Part shown: in pieces, positions 1 through 10,945 of the stretch
Layout: each line of letters starts with the position of its first letter
How positions within the stretch are numbered: the first letter of the stretch is position 1
Assembly (NCBI RefSeq): GCF_026262505.1
Contig: NC_067204.1
Coordinates: 20,553,300 to 20,617,299, forward strand
DNA from: Trichomonas vaginalis G3
Lineage: Eukaryota; Parabasalia; Trichomonadida; Trichomonadidae
Direction: 5' to 3'
Length of the DNA: 64,000 nucleotides
Notes under the pieces: model-generated
The model's input: the letters and a program-made list of their open reading frames with translations, nothing else
What the model was told of the DNA's origin: nothing
The model's database searches: none
Position numbers and translations under genes: made by a program

Positions 1-2823
1 CAAAACATTTTAAGAGGAATCAAAGATTTGACTAATTTAACAACTTGTATCCTTTACATTGTTGACTGCATGAGAAAACAATTATTGAACGAGAAAAGCA
101 AATTCAAAGAATTATTATTGAATTTTTGTAATGAAAAAAGTGACAATTTCAGTACAATTTGCTTGATTCTCCAGAATTCTATTGATATCGCAAGAAAAGG
201 TGTCAAAACATCTATTGTTATGGAGTCAGGTGAACTAATAAAAGGTGAAATAACGTTCATGGACGATAACGGAGAAGATATAACGGTTTTGACAAAAGAA
301 AACACGGAAAGAAAGATTTCTCTTCTAAATGTGAGACATTGCTGGTGTTATCCGAAGACAGAAATCAATCCTCGCATGTTTGACATGGATTATTTCGTTC
401 AAAAATTCAAAACTGTCAAACCATCGTCAGAAATTTCTGAAATTTGGATTACTGCTTCTTTCATGTTCTTCGCATCATCAAAGAGGTTCAGATCCAAATG
501 CGATGATGATTTAATCAAAAGATCTTTGACAGATGATTTTAGTCACTTCACTTTTCGTAATTTGATTCCACAACTTCTTAATTCGATACCGAGTTATTAC
601 GATGGCAATCTTCCGATATTTGCTTTCACGGAAGCAAATGATGAAAGTGAAATACCATGTGACATGAAAGATGGATATATTTCCACACATTTCTTGAGTG
701 CAACTTACATTTCTACACCTATTTATCCGTTTTCTGCTCAAAGAATAATAATGAGAGTAATGTCAAACGATCAAATTCAACCTGCATTAGGATTGAGAGT
801 TTGTGGTTATTCCTCTGAATTAGATAACCGTTTTGAAATGTCAAAAGTTGACATTGAAATGTCAAATTTAATGGAACGAAAGATTGTTGTCGAAATTCAT
901 CCAAGCAGATCAGAAATCATCGTTGACATTGACAGTGGTGCTCAAACAATAAGAAATTGTTATTCACCAAGTTTGGATGTGATTTATTTCATATCACATA
1001 TCAGTCGATTTACTGTTATTGAGTATCATTTTGAAGAATTGGAAGAAGAGAAGTATTCCATTGATTACAACTTCAAACAGAAGATAATGAACATAGAAAC
1101 AACTGATTACAATGTTCCTTCAGTTGAATCTAAACTTTATAATCGAAAATTGTTTGCAGATAGAAAGAGATTAATCATCAATTCTATCAAACAAATAATT
1201 ACGGCATTATTCAAGATCCAATTGAATCCTTCCCAATTCTTCGATGTCTTAAGAAATATCAATCATTTCCCATTAGAAGAAGTCATTGACATCGAAAAAA
1301 TGTCTTTGTCAGAATTGTGGCTTGACAGTTCTGACATTTTTGTCAAAAATATTATTTCTTCAATGAATAATCTTGATATGGAGCAAGTCAAAGAATATGT
1401 TTTGGCAAAGATCAATAGGATAAGTATTTTGGATGGAAATAATCGTTCAGCTGTTTTGATTCCACCAAATAATCCTGTTTTATTATCAAATACTTTTGTT
1501 TTGTCAAAGGATTCTTCCGTTCCTGTCAAATATTTGACAGTTGAAAAAGTTGGATTCAAAACAACGAATGCTTCAATATCTATTCCTTATGATGATGTTG
1601 AAGGAACAGTATTTGATTATCTTTTGTTGTTGAGACATTGTTGTTTCATTCTGAAACCGAAAATGATTTGGGAAATCAAAGAAAAAATTTTAGAGAAAAT
1701 TAGTTCGATTCCTTTATTCGATTTAATTTTCTCTAAACTCTTGAATCTCATCAATATCTTGTATCCGAAAGTTTCACCGAAGAATGGAATAATTCCTATT
1801 TGTAACGAATTATTCTTACTTCATAATGAAATAACAAACAAACGCCTTAATCAACTATTAATACTTTATTTCATGAATGAAGGAAAAACTGCAAAAATCG
1901 ATTCTAAATCTGTCAAAATTGAATTGAAGGGCAAAATTGTTATCGGAATCAAATGTCTTAATGAAGAAGAAACAAACCTTAAATTCCAAATCAACGATAA
2001 CAATGATAAATACGAGATATCTCCCAATAGTTTTATTGTTCTTGAAAACGCAAATAACCCTGTTGTTAAGACGAAATCAAGTATGTATGATTTATCAAAT
2101 TACGAAGTTGTTTATAATGTTTTGCCTTCTAATTTCGAAACTCTGATACAAGATATCGAAAAATGGAATGTAAGACATTCACAACAACTCTTACAAGTAT
2201 TCCCAACTATATTTGATAAATCTATTTATCAAAAGATTCCTCTTTCTACATCATTTTCTGTTGGAACTGCTCAGTTTATGTTTGATTTGCTGAAAAAGAT
2301 TCCGAAATCGAATTTGTATTCGATTTCCAGACATCTTACGAACTCGATACAGAACACGAGAGAAGAAGAAGGAGTTAAGACACGTTTCCCAACGAGAATC
2401 AAAGGAAACAACCTGGAAAGAATCGATTTCTTGAAAGTTACAAAACAAACTTTGTTTGCGGATGATGATTACAGGACACAATTGATCAATAACTTGCCAC
2501 CACAGAACTTTTCCATAAAGAGATCCATTGACAATTTCGCAATCATGGTTGATGGAACAAGAGAACAAACAGCGTGGATGGACAGATATTTGAAGTCTTT
2601 GAAAGATTTTCCTTTCTTGATTTTCACTGAATTCGCAACTGGTTCATTTAATTTGTCGAAATTGAAGAATAAGAAGATTTGTATAAGATTTGTGTCACAG
2701 GAGAATAATATTGATGCATTCCCTGATGATATGCTTGTAAACGTCGGAAAATTCGCTAATGAAACTGAATTTATTAACGGGTTCAACAAAGTTCTCCAGA
2801 AACATGATGAAAACACGTTTTAA
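1..2823 (+). CDS. Large protein of unknown function, C-terminal part (5' end outside window)
   Basis: The reading frame is open from base 1 without a stop, so the gene begins left of the window. About 940 residues are visible, ending at TAA 2821-2823. The first apparent start at 28 is a TTG and is unlikely to be real in a eukaryote. I recognise no domain. The chain is rich in I/L/N/S/K, has no clear membrane segment, and looks like a mixed helix/strand multi-domain protein. A charged Lys/Glu-rich stretch lies near the beginning and a short Ile/Phe-rich fold closes the protein. Codon use is AT-rich, like the other single-copy host genes here. It is followed directly by a TTAA-flanked element. 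The reading frame is certain; no function is proposed. Confidence 0.8.
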   Translation, partial: QNILRGIKDLTNLTTCILYIVDCMRKQLLNEKSKFKELLLNFCNEKSDNFSTICLILQNSIDIARKGVKTSIVMESGELIKGEITFMDDNGEDITVLTKENTERKISLLNVRHCWCYPKTEINPRMFDMDYFVQKFKTVKPSSEISEIWITASFMFFASSKRFRSKCDDDLIKRSLTDDFSHFTFRNLIPQLLNSIPSYYDGNLPIFAFTEANDESEIPCDMKDGYISTHFLSATYISTPIYPFSAQRIIMRVMSNDQIQPALGLRVCGYSSELDNRFEMSKVDIEMSNLMERKIVVEIHPSRSEIIVDIDSGAQTIRNCYSPSLDVIYFISHISRFTVIEYHFEELEEEKYSIDYNFKQKIMNIETTDYNVPSVESKLYNRKLFADRKRLIINSIKQIITALFKIQLNPSQFFDVLRNINHFPLEEVIDIEKMSLSELWLDSSDIFVKNIISSMNNLDMEQVKEYVLAKINRISILDGNNRSAVLIPPNNPVLLSNTFVLSKDSSVPVKYLTVEKVGFKTTNASISIPYDDVEGTVFDYLLLLRHCCFILKPKMIWEIKEKILEKISSIPLFDLIFSKLLNLINILYPKVSPKNGIIPICNELFLLHNEITNKRLNQLLILYFMNEGKTAKIDSKSVKIELKGKIVIGIKCLNEEETNLKFQINDNNDKYEISPNSFIVLENANNPVVKTKSSMYDLSNYEVVYNVLPSNFETLIQDIEKWNVRHSQQLLQVFPTIFDKSIYQKIPLSTSFSVGTAQFMFDLLKKIPKSNLYSISRHLTNSIQNTREEEGVKTRFPTRIKGNNLERIDFLKVTKQTLFADDDYRTQLINNLPPQNFSIKRSIDNFAIMVDGTREQTAWMDRYLKSLKDFPFLIFTEFATGSFNLSKLKNKKICIRFVSQENNIDAFPDDMLVNVGKFANETEFINGFNKVLQKHDENTF

Positions 2824-2952
2824 ACCAAATTTTATTTATTATTAAATTTTGAAATTATTTTTATGAGTTGAAAAAATTATTAATATTATATTTATTTATG
2901 ATGAATTAGTTATTATTTATAAGGATGATGTAATAAATTGATAGATAATAAG

Positions 2953-3480
2953 TTAAGGGTGGCTTCCGACCAAATTGTCACTTTTTAGCCCAAGTGAGAA
3001 AATTTCGTAATTTATAACCAAGTTTTTTTAAAATCTATATTTAATAAAGATTCTATTTTTCTTATTAAATTTCAAAAATGAGGGGGTTCGGAATCGTCCA
3101 CAAATTGCCGAAAGGGTTTTTGCCAGTTTTGAATCCGCTTATTTTTATCGACCAAAATTATAATAAATATAATTTTCGATAAGTATTCTACCCAAATGAT
3201 TCTTCAAAAAATTATTTTTCGGATTTTATTTCTTAAAAAAACGTTACAGAAAACGCCTAGAAAATTTCGAATTTTCCCTAAAAAATTCAGTGCAGGTCGA
3301 TTTAAGAGATTTTTCAAAAATAATCATATCAGTAGATAGGGTATAATATAGAGGAGCTTTATGAATAACTAAAAATCCGGGAAACTCAATATTCAACGAG
3401 AAAAACGCTTAACGAATCTCACTTTTGGTGTAAACATCACAAAAAATTGAGAGAGCTTTCTGGTCGGAAGCCTCCCTTAA
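2953..3480. mobile_element. TTAA-flanked terminal-inverted-repeat element, 528 bp, non-autonomous
   Basis: The two ends are inverted copies. The left end reads TTAAGGGTGGCTTCCGACCA (2953-2972) and the right end, reverse-complemented, differs at one base. TTAA lies at both ends and fits a TTAA target-site duplication as used by the piggyBac and Kolobok superfamilies. There is no coding capacity inside. It sits about 130 bp after the stop of the left-edge gene. Class is inferred from the ends only. Confidence 0.7.
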
Positions 3481-3645
3481 AGATGTAATAATGGAGAAAT
3501 ATTTAATATCAATTGATTTAAATTGGAAATAAGAAATTGAATAAACACAGTGTGAGAATATGAACTCAGAGTACTTAAGTGAAGATTTTGATAAAATTAG
3601 AACAAATTAAAAAAATAAATCACAGTTTAGATAATATTATTCAGC

Positions 3646-3918
3646 TTATTTCTTCTTATCTGCTGGTTTCTTGTCTGCTGGAGCAGCAGCAGCAGGAGCC
3701 TTTGCACCATCACCAGCTGGAGCAGCTGCTGGCTTGCCTTGGCCTGCGTGGCCATGAGCAACTGGAGCCTTCTTGACTTGGATTTCCTTGTGTGATGTGT
3801 GGAGTGGATCTACACCATGAATCTTCTCGTGGTGGTTTGTCTTCTCGTCAACTTCCTTCTGGTGGAGGGCGAGGATCTTGCGGGAAGCGGAGTTAGCACC
3901 ATGCTCGACGGATGACAT
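3646..3918 (-). CDS. Small basic K/A/P-rich protein, copy 1 of 4
   Basis: 90 residues. The N-terminal half (starting MSSVEHGANSASRK) is polar and His/Lys/Glu-rich, with a HEKIHGVDPLHTSHKE core. The C-terminal half is low-complexity Ala/Pro/Lys ending in PADKKPADKKK. There is no signal peptide and no membrane segment. Codon use is strikingly GC-rich (ATC, CTC, GCC, AAG) against very AT-rich flanks, which in this setting suggests strong expression. It is the leftward member of a divergent pair with the copy at 4517, and the first 60 bp upstream of both ATGs are mirror images. I do not recognise the family; a nucleic-acid or microtubule-binding role would be a guess from charge only. Confidence 0.75.
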   Translation of the reverse strand: MSSVEHGANSASRKILALHQKEVDEKTNHHEKIHGVDPLHTSHKEIQVKKAPVAHGHAGQGKPAAAPAGDGAKAPAAAAPADKKPADKKK

Positions 3919-4516
3919 CTATTCAGAAATGAACTGATATATCTAATCTCAAAACGTTCTTCAAATTCTTCAAACTCTCAAAATCATAAAATCGCAATAA
4001 TTATGCAGCATATGATATACATGTGAATAATACTTCCAAAATTTATTTCCTAAATCGAAAATCAAAATCTCAGTGAAGCTCTCAGAATTTTTCAATGAGG
4101 ATCGAAGCGATTTTTCACAAGTGAAATTTTCGTTTTTTCGAAAAAATAAGAAAAACAGAATCTATGTCATGCACAAATCACCACAGACTAGTTTTCCAAA
4201 TTTGCTACTTATCGTCGAAAAAACCATTTCTTGATTGAAATTTGCCAAACATTTACAGATAATATCGAAATCGTTACGCTGTCACAAATGTTAAATCATA
4301 TTTGAGAATTGAGAGAAGAACGAAATTTTGACGATGAAAGAAATTGTGAGAGAAATTTTTTTTATGAAAATCAATTCCGATGATTTTTATCAATATGTCA
4401 TTTATTGCATATTTATATTCATATTTTCATAGTAAAATCGAAATCCATGAATTCAGAGAGTTTGAAGAATTTGAAGAACGTTTTGAGATTAGATATATCA
4501 GTTCATTTCTGAATAG

Positions 4517-4786
4517 ATGTCATCCGTCGAGCATGGTGCTAACTCCGCTTCCCGCAAGATCCTCGCCCTCCACCAGAAGGAAGTTGACGAGAAGACAAAC
4601 CACCACGAGAAGATTCATGGTGTAGATCCACTCCACACATCACACAAGGAAATCCAAGTCAAGAAGGCTCCAGTTGCTCATGGCCACGCAGGCCAAGGCA
4701 AGCCAGCAGCTGCTCCAGCTGGTGATGGTGCAAAGGCTCCTGCTGCTGCTCCAGCAGACAAGAAACCAGCAGATAAGAAGAAATAA
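4517..4786 (+). CDS. Small basic K/A/P-rich protein, copy 2 of 4 (89 residues)
   Basis: Same protein as the copy at 3646-3918 but one Ala shorter in the Ala run before PADKKPADKKK, a three-base contraction in the GCT/GCA tract. It is divergent from copy 1 across about 600 bp. The upstream 60 bp (a GAGAGTTTGAAGAATTTGAA-type block ending CTGAATAG before the ATG) is the exact mirror of the copy-1 upstream, so both copies probably use equivalent promoters. The 3' flank after the TAA (AATAATATTATCTAAACTGTG) is shared by all copies. Function unknown. Confidence 0.75.
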   Translation: MSSVEHGANSASRKILALHQKEVDEKTNHHEKIHGVDPLHTSHKEIQVKKAPVAHGHAGQGKPAAAPAGDGAKAPAAAPADKKPADKKK

Positions 4787-5022
4787 GCTGAATAATATTA
4801 TCTAAACTGTGATTTATTTTTCTAATTTGTTCTAATTTTTTCTTTTTTCTTTTCTAATTTACATTTACTATCAACACTAAATACAATACAATATAAAGAT
4901 GAATTATATTCTCAAAATATGTTATTTCAGAAATTCTATAATTCATAATTTTTTTTTTTATCCAGATAAAGATTGACATGTTCATCCAAAATGAGACACA
5001 AATCGTCTTTGCCATATGATTA

Positions 5023-6004
5023 TAAGGATGCAAACTTGGCAATTCTTAAAAAATTTCGCCCAATAAGATACATATATCATAGTTATTAGTATTTGGTTTT
5101 AGGACCTATTTTTTTCTCCTTTTTCTTCATTTTATTTTTAATTATATTGTATTTTAATTTCTATGTGAAAAATAAATCACACTCTGTTCATTTTGATGAG
5201 ATTCCTCTGCTATATTTTGTGAGCGGTTAAAAAAATTATTTTAAAAAATTATTCGAAATATAATAACAGAAATGCATTATCTTATTGAGAATTGAATATT
5301 AGTTCAACAAATGTATCATATTCACAAAAGAACTCCCCAAAACAGTTCAAATGATTAATATTATTCCAAAATAATCAAAAATTTACATAATAATTCATGT
5401 AAGAAGGTCATCTCAGATGTAAGAAAGAATTTAGTCTTAAATTCATGTTGATTAAACAAAACAATAAGTATAAATATATTGCATTTTTAATAAATGAGTC
5501 TGATTTGATTTTACGTGTAGTTAAATATGTTTCAGTGTCATTGTTTCAGCTTTCTTGAAGCTTATGGCAATTGGGCAATTCTCAATAACGTACAATTGCC
5601 AAGAAAGTTTAAGGTTTGGCAATTCACTCAAATCACTGCGAAAAAAAATAACGTACAATTGCCAAAATTGCCTTGGCAATTGTACGTTATTTTAAAAAGA
5701 GTTTACATTGAGTATCTCTAGTTTCGCTATAACCTAATACACAACATCACAAAAAACATAAATCCTTCGGCAAAAATATCAAATGATTCAATTTCAAATA
5801 TCAAATTTCCAAAAATCATCAATAATGCCACCATTTTATTTCAAAAATATATAGAAACTAAAATATAGCATTCTCTTGCTTCTTTCAGACTTAAATAATG
5901 CAAAATTTACTATTTTTTTTCAAAACTTCGCTCATCTAAGAATTGCCAAGCTTGGCAATTCATGATGAACAAAATTTGCGCTTTTGGCAGTTCCGACATC
6001 CTTA
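5023..6004. mobile_element. 982-bp TIR element inserted in inverted-repeat arm A
   Basis: The homologous arm at 9386-10945 lacks this segment, so the borders are exact. The ends are TAAGGATG (5023-5030) and CATCCTTA (5997-6004). The target ATGATTA is duplicated on both sides (5016-5022 and 6005-6011) and present once in the other arm. Inside there are several TTGGCAATT/AATTGCCAA motifs near both ends and in the middle, which resemble sub-terminal transposase-binding repeats, and a 21-bp hairpin. No credible protein is encoded; the 64-codon frame at 5527 is built from the repeats. The 7-bp duplication (9 bp if one mismatch is allowed) fits Mutator-like or hAT-like elements; class is inferred. 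Confidence 0.85.
5645..5693. repeat. Perfect 21-bp hairpin inside the 982-bp element
   Basis: Arms 5645-5665 and 5673-5693 are perfect reverse complements around a 7-base loop (AATTGCC). The arm contains AACGTACAATTGCCAA. The same AATTGCCAA core recurs at 5590-5600, 5617-5625 and at both ends of the element. Confidence 0.85.
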
Positions 6005-7424
6005 ATGATTATTAATCAAAATTGCATTATTCGCTTTCATTTTATACTTAACAGAAATTAACAATAAGTCACATATATAATCGCATAGATTGACATAACT
6101 ATAATGCAACACATACAGACATATAATATTCACATTCACAGTCTAATATGAATACTCTAAATTTAAAGATGGTATATTTTTATCATCTTTGTCTCCAAAA
6201 GATTTTATACTCAATGATTACTCTCAATAATTAAAATATTACAAGATGAAAGAACATATTTGAATTTTGCGTCACTTTTTAAGGAAAGTATTGAAAAAAA
6301 TTTAAAAACCAGGATACGTAGACCAAAAACCAGGAAATTTGAATTTCATGAGTTTGGGGGCTGAAACTCATGCTGTGATCAGAGCAGGTATATGAGATAA
6401 TTATATCATTGTTACAAAGCCTAATTGAGTTTGAATAAAAAGATTATTTTTAATTTAGAATATATTTTTGAATTATGAAGTGGTTCAATCTCAGAATATG
6501 TTGATTTTGTTGTTTTTAGAGTGAAATTGATAAAAAACGAGTATTGATAAAGATATGAATTAGAATTAGGTTATTTTTGAGTAAATGAGTATAACAAATA
6601 TATTACATATATTGATAACAGATAGTGATTAATGTAACATGATTATAATTGAATAGATATGATTTTTGAATAGAAAATATAAATGGTGAATTAAAAATAT
6701 GACTTTTATAAGGTTTTTTAATAGTATATAGAAGTGAAAAGGAAGGACTATTGTAAATTAATAAATGTACTTGTGAAACTAAAGAATTTGATATGGATTA
6801 GAGAAAAAAAAATAGTATATAGAAAAATTGAATTGAATCAAAAAAAAGACAGATTTTGAATATCAAAAGGAAAGCTAGTATTTTGAAAAAAATTGTGTAA
6901 AAAAATTCTAAGTTTTCTTGATGGTTTTGAATTTCAATTTTTAGTTAGAATAGATATTAACGAAAGAATACTATTATTCTATTGTCTTTTAAAATAAATA
7001 TTTCAATTTTTGAAAGTAATTCATTTTTTCATGAATAATGCCTATTTATAATATTACAGATGTTTTTATGATATTTAAGTAAAAAGAAATTGAATTTGAT
7101 TTCAAAATTTAAGTTGCACAATAGAATTGAGAATAAATGTAATAATATGTCGTATTCAAGTTAAATAAAGAATATAAGAAATCTTATCTGAATTGTAAAA
7201 AAATATTGAATATTTTACAAAACGATGAACATGTATTTTATTATATAGATTAGTGAGTACAATTGTTTGTTATCAAAGATCAATAATCGATTATATTAAA
7301 ATTTTGAGAAGGACTATTATGAATAATATTAAATAAAGTATTTTATCTATATTTATGATCGCAATGTGATTTTCCCGATAAACTTAGTATTTTTGCTTAA
7401 TTTTAATTTTATTTAATTTTGCAA

Positions 7425-7487
7425 ATTACCTCAGACTTTTCAGAGGATTGAGTTGCCACTCAATCCTCTGAAATAGTCTGTGGTAAT
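7425..7487. repeat. Near-perfect 29/30-bp hairpin
   Basis: The left arm 7425-7453 and right arm 7458-7487 pair over their full length with one mismatch and one single-base bulge, around a TGCC loop. The core CAGAGGATTGAGT / ACTCAATCCTCTG is perfect. It stands alone in otherwise featureless AT-rich DNA. Confidence 0.8.
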
Positions 7488-8606
7488 TTTTAGTCTCTAC
7501 ACTATTTCAATATAAGCTCCATTTTTAAACAGTTTTTAAAAATCGAACATTGAAAAGTGTGATGAGACTTGAAAATTTTGCTTTTCAAGTAAGTTTGTAC
7601 GAGTCTATATTAAAAAGTGACTTTTTTTTAATACGACCTCTCAATTTATTATCACTTTTTCATCTTTTTTTATGTGATTTGTCTATATAATGTGGGATTG
7701 CACATATGATCAGAACTCATTCTTGTGATGATCATATTATGCAATGGGCATACTATTAAAGTTATATAAAAATCAATATTAAGCATTTAGCAATATATTA
7801 ATGTTTACTATAACAATTAAATTAGATATAATTAGGGGAATATATATATAAAATGGTAATGACTATAATTGAGTTTTGATCAAGATGCTAATTTGAATTA
7901 GAATGAATATATCGAATACACATATTTTTATTATTATATATGCGTTATATTGTGTTATTGATGATTATTGTTCAGTAAATATAGTCAGATATCGGATATT
8001 TTGCAATTGAAATTAAATTATTAAATGATTAATAGATAAAAATAGGATTTGATGATAGACGTTAGATATATATTATGATATACTTAGAAATACATGTATT
8101 TGGATTCATAATGAAGGTAATTAAACATATTATATGTTTTTGATATGAAAAGAAGAGTTAGTAACGTATATAAATTAATATATGGTTACATATTATAGAA
8201 TTAATATTCAAACTGATAGATAAATGATATTAAGAGTCAAAAATTCAAAGAAATCTTACTTTTTTGTATCATTCAAAATTGAATGTAATAAAATCATATT
8301 GAAAATAAATTAAGGATTTTCGCCATATTTTTGATATAATATATTATTGAACTCTTTATTGTATTTTTATTGCTTTCAATTTTGAGACAACTTTTGATAA
8401 AAAAAATCTTTTCAAAATTACTAGATATTTATTTTGTTATTCAAATAATGTTCTTATAAAATTATTTGTTATAAAATTATTGAAGGAGATTTCAAAAATT
8501 CATTCCTTATTTAATTTAGTGAGACCTTATGTTATTTAAATAAATCAACCGATAAATTTCCTAATAGGTGTCAAAAGATTAATTCACATCCAAGTCAAAT
8601 TAGGCT

Positions 8607-8661
8607 ATAATGTATGTAGATGAGGACTGTCTTCAAGGCAGTCCTCATCTACCTACATTAT
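8607..8661. repeat. 23-bp hairpin with one mismatch
   Basis: Arms 8607-8629 and 8639-8661 pair around a 9-base loop (TCTTCAAGG). The core is GTAGATGAGGACTG and its complement. It is unrelated in sequence to the hairpin at 7425. Confidence 0.8.
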
Positions 8662-9749
8662 ATAACCATGTCTCCCATATTTTTATTTGAATGTGAATGT
8701 GTAATTCTCAATTCCAGGACTGAGTGCATGGTTGCAGCGGGTTACTATATGCTCTTGCATCCATGTAGTCAGATCTGGAAATTGGCTTACTTTTCCTTTC
8801 GATGCGAATGTGACAAATACTTTTCCAATTGTGCACATATAAGTGCAGGGTACATCGATTTTTTAGAATAAAGAGTTTTTTATTCAGCTGGAGAAATGAA
8901 TATGAGTTTGAATTGCTTGAGCTGATTCTCAAATAACGTTTTTATGCACATCTACTGGTATATATATGATAGTAAAAATTTATATACAATATATTCACTG
9001 TGCCCTATTCCAAGTAATTATATCTGAGGGATCAAAAATAAGAAATTGAGATATAGAGTTAATCAACTAAATACATTTGAACAGCAGATTAGTTCCATTC
9101 AAGAGCTTCAAGTAGTCGATACTAGAATTGTGACTGTATAATCCAAGGGCGAAACTATCCCTGGAAAATCATAAGAAACTTGATGTCTGATATTTCAGAC
9201 TAATTAGTACTATGATTCTATCAAACAAATCATTTAAAATGCCCTGCAATTGCATATTGCAAGCGATAATATTTCTTTAATGAAAAACACGTTGATTAAG
9301 AATGAAAAAGATACAAATTCATAATTAATACTTCTTCCAAATAATGCTTAGAAAACTATTTAACATTGACTATTCATATTTGAGGGTGAATGTGAATATT
9401 ATATGTCTGTATGTGTTGCATTATAGTTATGTCAATCTATGCGATTATATATGTGACTTATTGTTAATTTCTGTTAAGTATAAAATGAAAGCGAATAATG
9501 CAATTTTGATTAATAATCATATGACAAAGACGATTTGTGTCTCATTTTGGATGAACATGTCAATCTTTATCTGGATAAAAAAAAAAATTATGAATTATAG
9601 AATTTCTGAAATAACATATTTTGAGAATATAATTCATCTTTATATTGTATTGTATTTAGTGTTGATAGTAAATGTAAATTAGAAAAGAAAAAAGAAAAAA
9701 TTAGAACAAATTAGAAAAATAAATCACAGTTTAGATAATATTATTCAGC

Positions 9750-10022
9750 TTATTTCTTCTTATCTGCTGGTTTCTTGTCTACTGGAGCAGCAGCAGCAGG
9801 AGCCTTTGCACCATCACCAGCTGGAGCAGCTGCTGGCTTGCCTTGGCCTGCGTGGCCATGAGCAACTGGAGCCTTCTTGACTTGGATTTCCTTGTGTGAT
9901 GTGTGGAGTGGATCTACACCATGAATCTTCTCGTGGTGGTTTGTCTTCTCGTCAACTTCCTTCTGGTGGAGGGCGAGGATCTTGCGGGAAGCGGAGTTAG
10001 CACCATGCTCGACGGATGACAT
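9750..10022 (-). CDS. Small basic K/A/P-rich protein, copy 3 of 4
   Basis: 90 residues, identical to the copy at 3646-3918 except Val for Ala near the end (APVDKKPADKKK). It is the leftward member of the second divergent pair. Its upstream region corresponds to that of copy 2 in the other arm, because the whole arm is inverted: the block next to it carries the CTCTGAATTCATGGATTTCG sequence found beside copy 2. GC-rich codon use as in the other copies. Function unknown. Confidence 0.75.
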   Translation of the reverse strand: MSSVEHGANSASRKILALHQKEVDEKTNHHEKIHGVDPLHTSHKEIQVKKAPVAHGHAGQGKPAAAPAGDGAKAPAAAAPVDKKPADKKK

Positions 10023-10620
10023 CTATTCAGAAATGAACTGATATATCTAATCTCAAAACGTTCTTCAAATTCTTCAAACTCTCTGAATTCATGGATTTCG
10101 ATTTTACTATGAAAATATGAATATAAATATGCAATAAATGACATATTGATAAAAATCATCGGAATTGATTTTCATAAAAAAAATTTCTCTCACAATTTCT
10201 TTCATCGTCAAAATTTCGTTCTTCTCTCAATTCTCAAATATGATTTAACATTTGTGACAGCGTAACGATTTCGATATTATCTGTAAATGTTTGGCAAATT
10301 TCAATCAAGAAATGGTTTTTTCGACGATAAGTAGCAAATTTGGAAAACTAGTCTGTGGTGATTTGTGCATGACATAGATTCTGTTTTTCTTATTTTTTCG
10401 AAAAAACGAAAATTTCACTTGTGAAAAATCGCTTCGATCCTCATTGAAAAATTCTGAGAGCTTCACTGAGATTTTGATTTTCGATTTAGGAAATAAATTT
10501 TGGAAGTATTATTCACATGTATATCATATGCTGCATAATTATTGCGATTTTATGATTTTGAGAGTTTGAAGAATTTGAAGAACGTTTTGAGATTAGATAT
10601 ATCAGTTCATTTCTGAATAG

Positions 10621-10893
10621 ATGTCATCCGTCGAGCATGGTGCTAACTCCGCTTCCCGCAAGATCCTCGCCCTCCACCAGAAGGAAGTTGACGAGAAGAC
10701 AAACCACCACGAGAAGATTCATGGTGTAGATCCACTCCACACATCACACAAGGAAATCCAAGTCAAGAAGGCTCCAGTTGCTCATGGCCACGCAGGCCAA
10801 GGCAAGCCAGCAGCTGCTCCAGCTGGTGATGGTGCAAAGGCTCCTGCTGCTGCTGCTCCAGTAGACAAGAAACCAGCAGATAAGAAGAAATAA
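10621..10893 (+). CDS. Small basic K/A/P-rich protein, copy 4 of 4
   Basis: 90 residues, same protein sequence as copy 3 including the APVDKK change. That change is shared by the two copies within this arm but absent from both copies in the other arm, which argues for sequence homogenisation within each divergent pair. The 3' flank continues with the shared TTTTTTCTTTTTTC tract and then diverges around 10945. Function unknown. Confidence 0.75.
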   Translation: MSSVEHGANSASRKILALHQKEVDEKTNHHEKIHGVDPLHTSHKEIQVKKAPVAHGHAGQGKPAAAPAGDGAKAPAAAAPVDKKPADKKK

Positions 10894-10945
10894 GCTGAAT
10901 AATATTATCTAAACTGTGATTTATTTTTCTAATTTGTTCTAATTT

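Larger units (their letters stand above)
3592..6138. repeat. Large inverted repeat, arm A (pairs with 9386-10945)
   Basis: Read in reverse complement, this stretch matches 9386-10945 nearly base for base once the 982-bp insertion at 5023-6004 is removed. That leaves 1,565 bp against 1,560 bp. The arm contains two divergent copies of the 90-residue gene, their shared roughly 600-bp intergenic region, and the 3' flank. The outer edge falls in an AAATTAGAACAAATT stretch and the inner edge at ATATTCACATTCAC. Confidence 0.85.
6139..9385. other. AT-rich non-coding spacer between inverted-repeat arms
   Basis: About 3.2 kb with dense stops in all frames, very high A+T and no recognisable gene. It holds two long hairpins (7425-7487 and 8607-8661) and many short A/T tracts. 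Open frames around 8620-8930 are products of the hairpin and short chance frames and show no coding character. Confidence 0.7.
9386..10945. repeat. Large inverted repeat, arm B (pairs with 3592-6138)
   Basis: Uninterrupted version of arm A in opposite orientation. It provides the empty site for the element at 5023-6004. Differences between arms are few: for example GTCTACTGG in both genes here against GTCTGCTGG in arm A, giving Val for Ala near the C-terminus, plus small differences in A/T runs. A 112-codon open frame at 9344-9682 spans the inner arm edge; since the same DNA in arm A is disrupted and AT-rich, I treat it as non-coding. Confidence 0.85.

Noticed and set aside
5527..5721. 64-codon open frame inside the 982-bp element
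   Set aside because: It is composed of the hairpin and AATTGCCAA repeats, and arm B shows the DNA is an insertion; no protein character.
8620..8932. Open frames on both strands near the hairpin at 8607
   Set aside because: They begin in the hairpin arm, have no initiator-like sequence, and lie in DNA rich in stops and A/T tracts.
9344..9682. 112-codon frame
   Set aside because: It crosses the inner border of the inverted-repeat arm, and the equivalent DNA in arm A is not kept as an open frame; composition is I/Y/N-rich noise.
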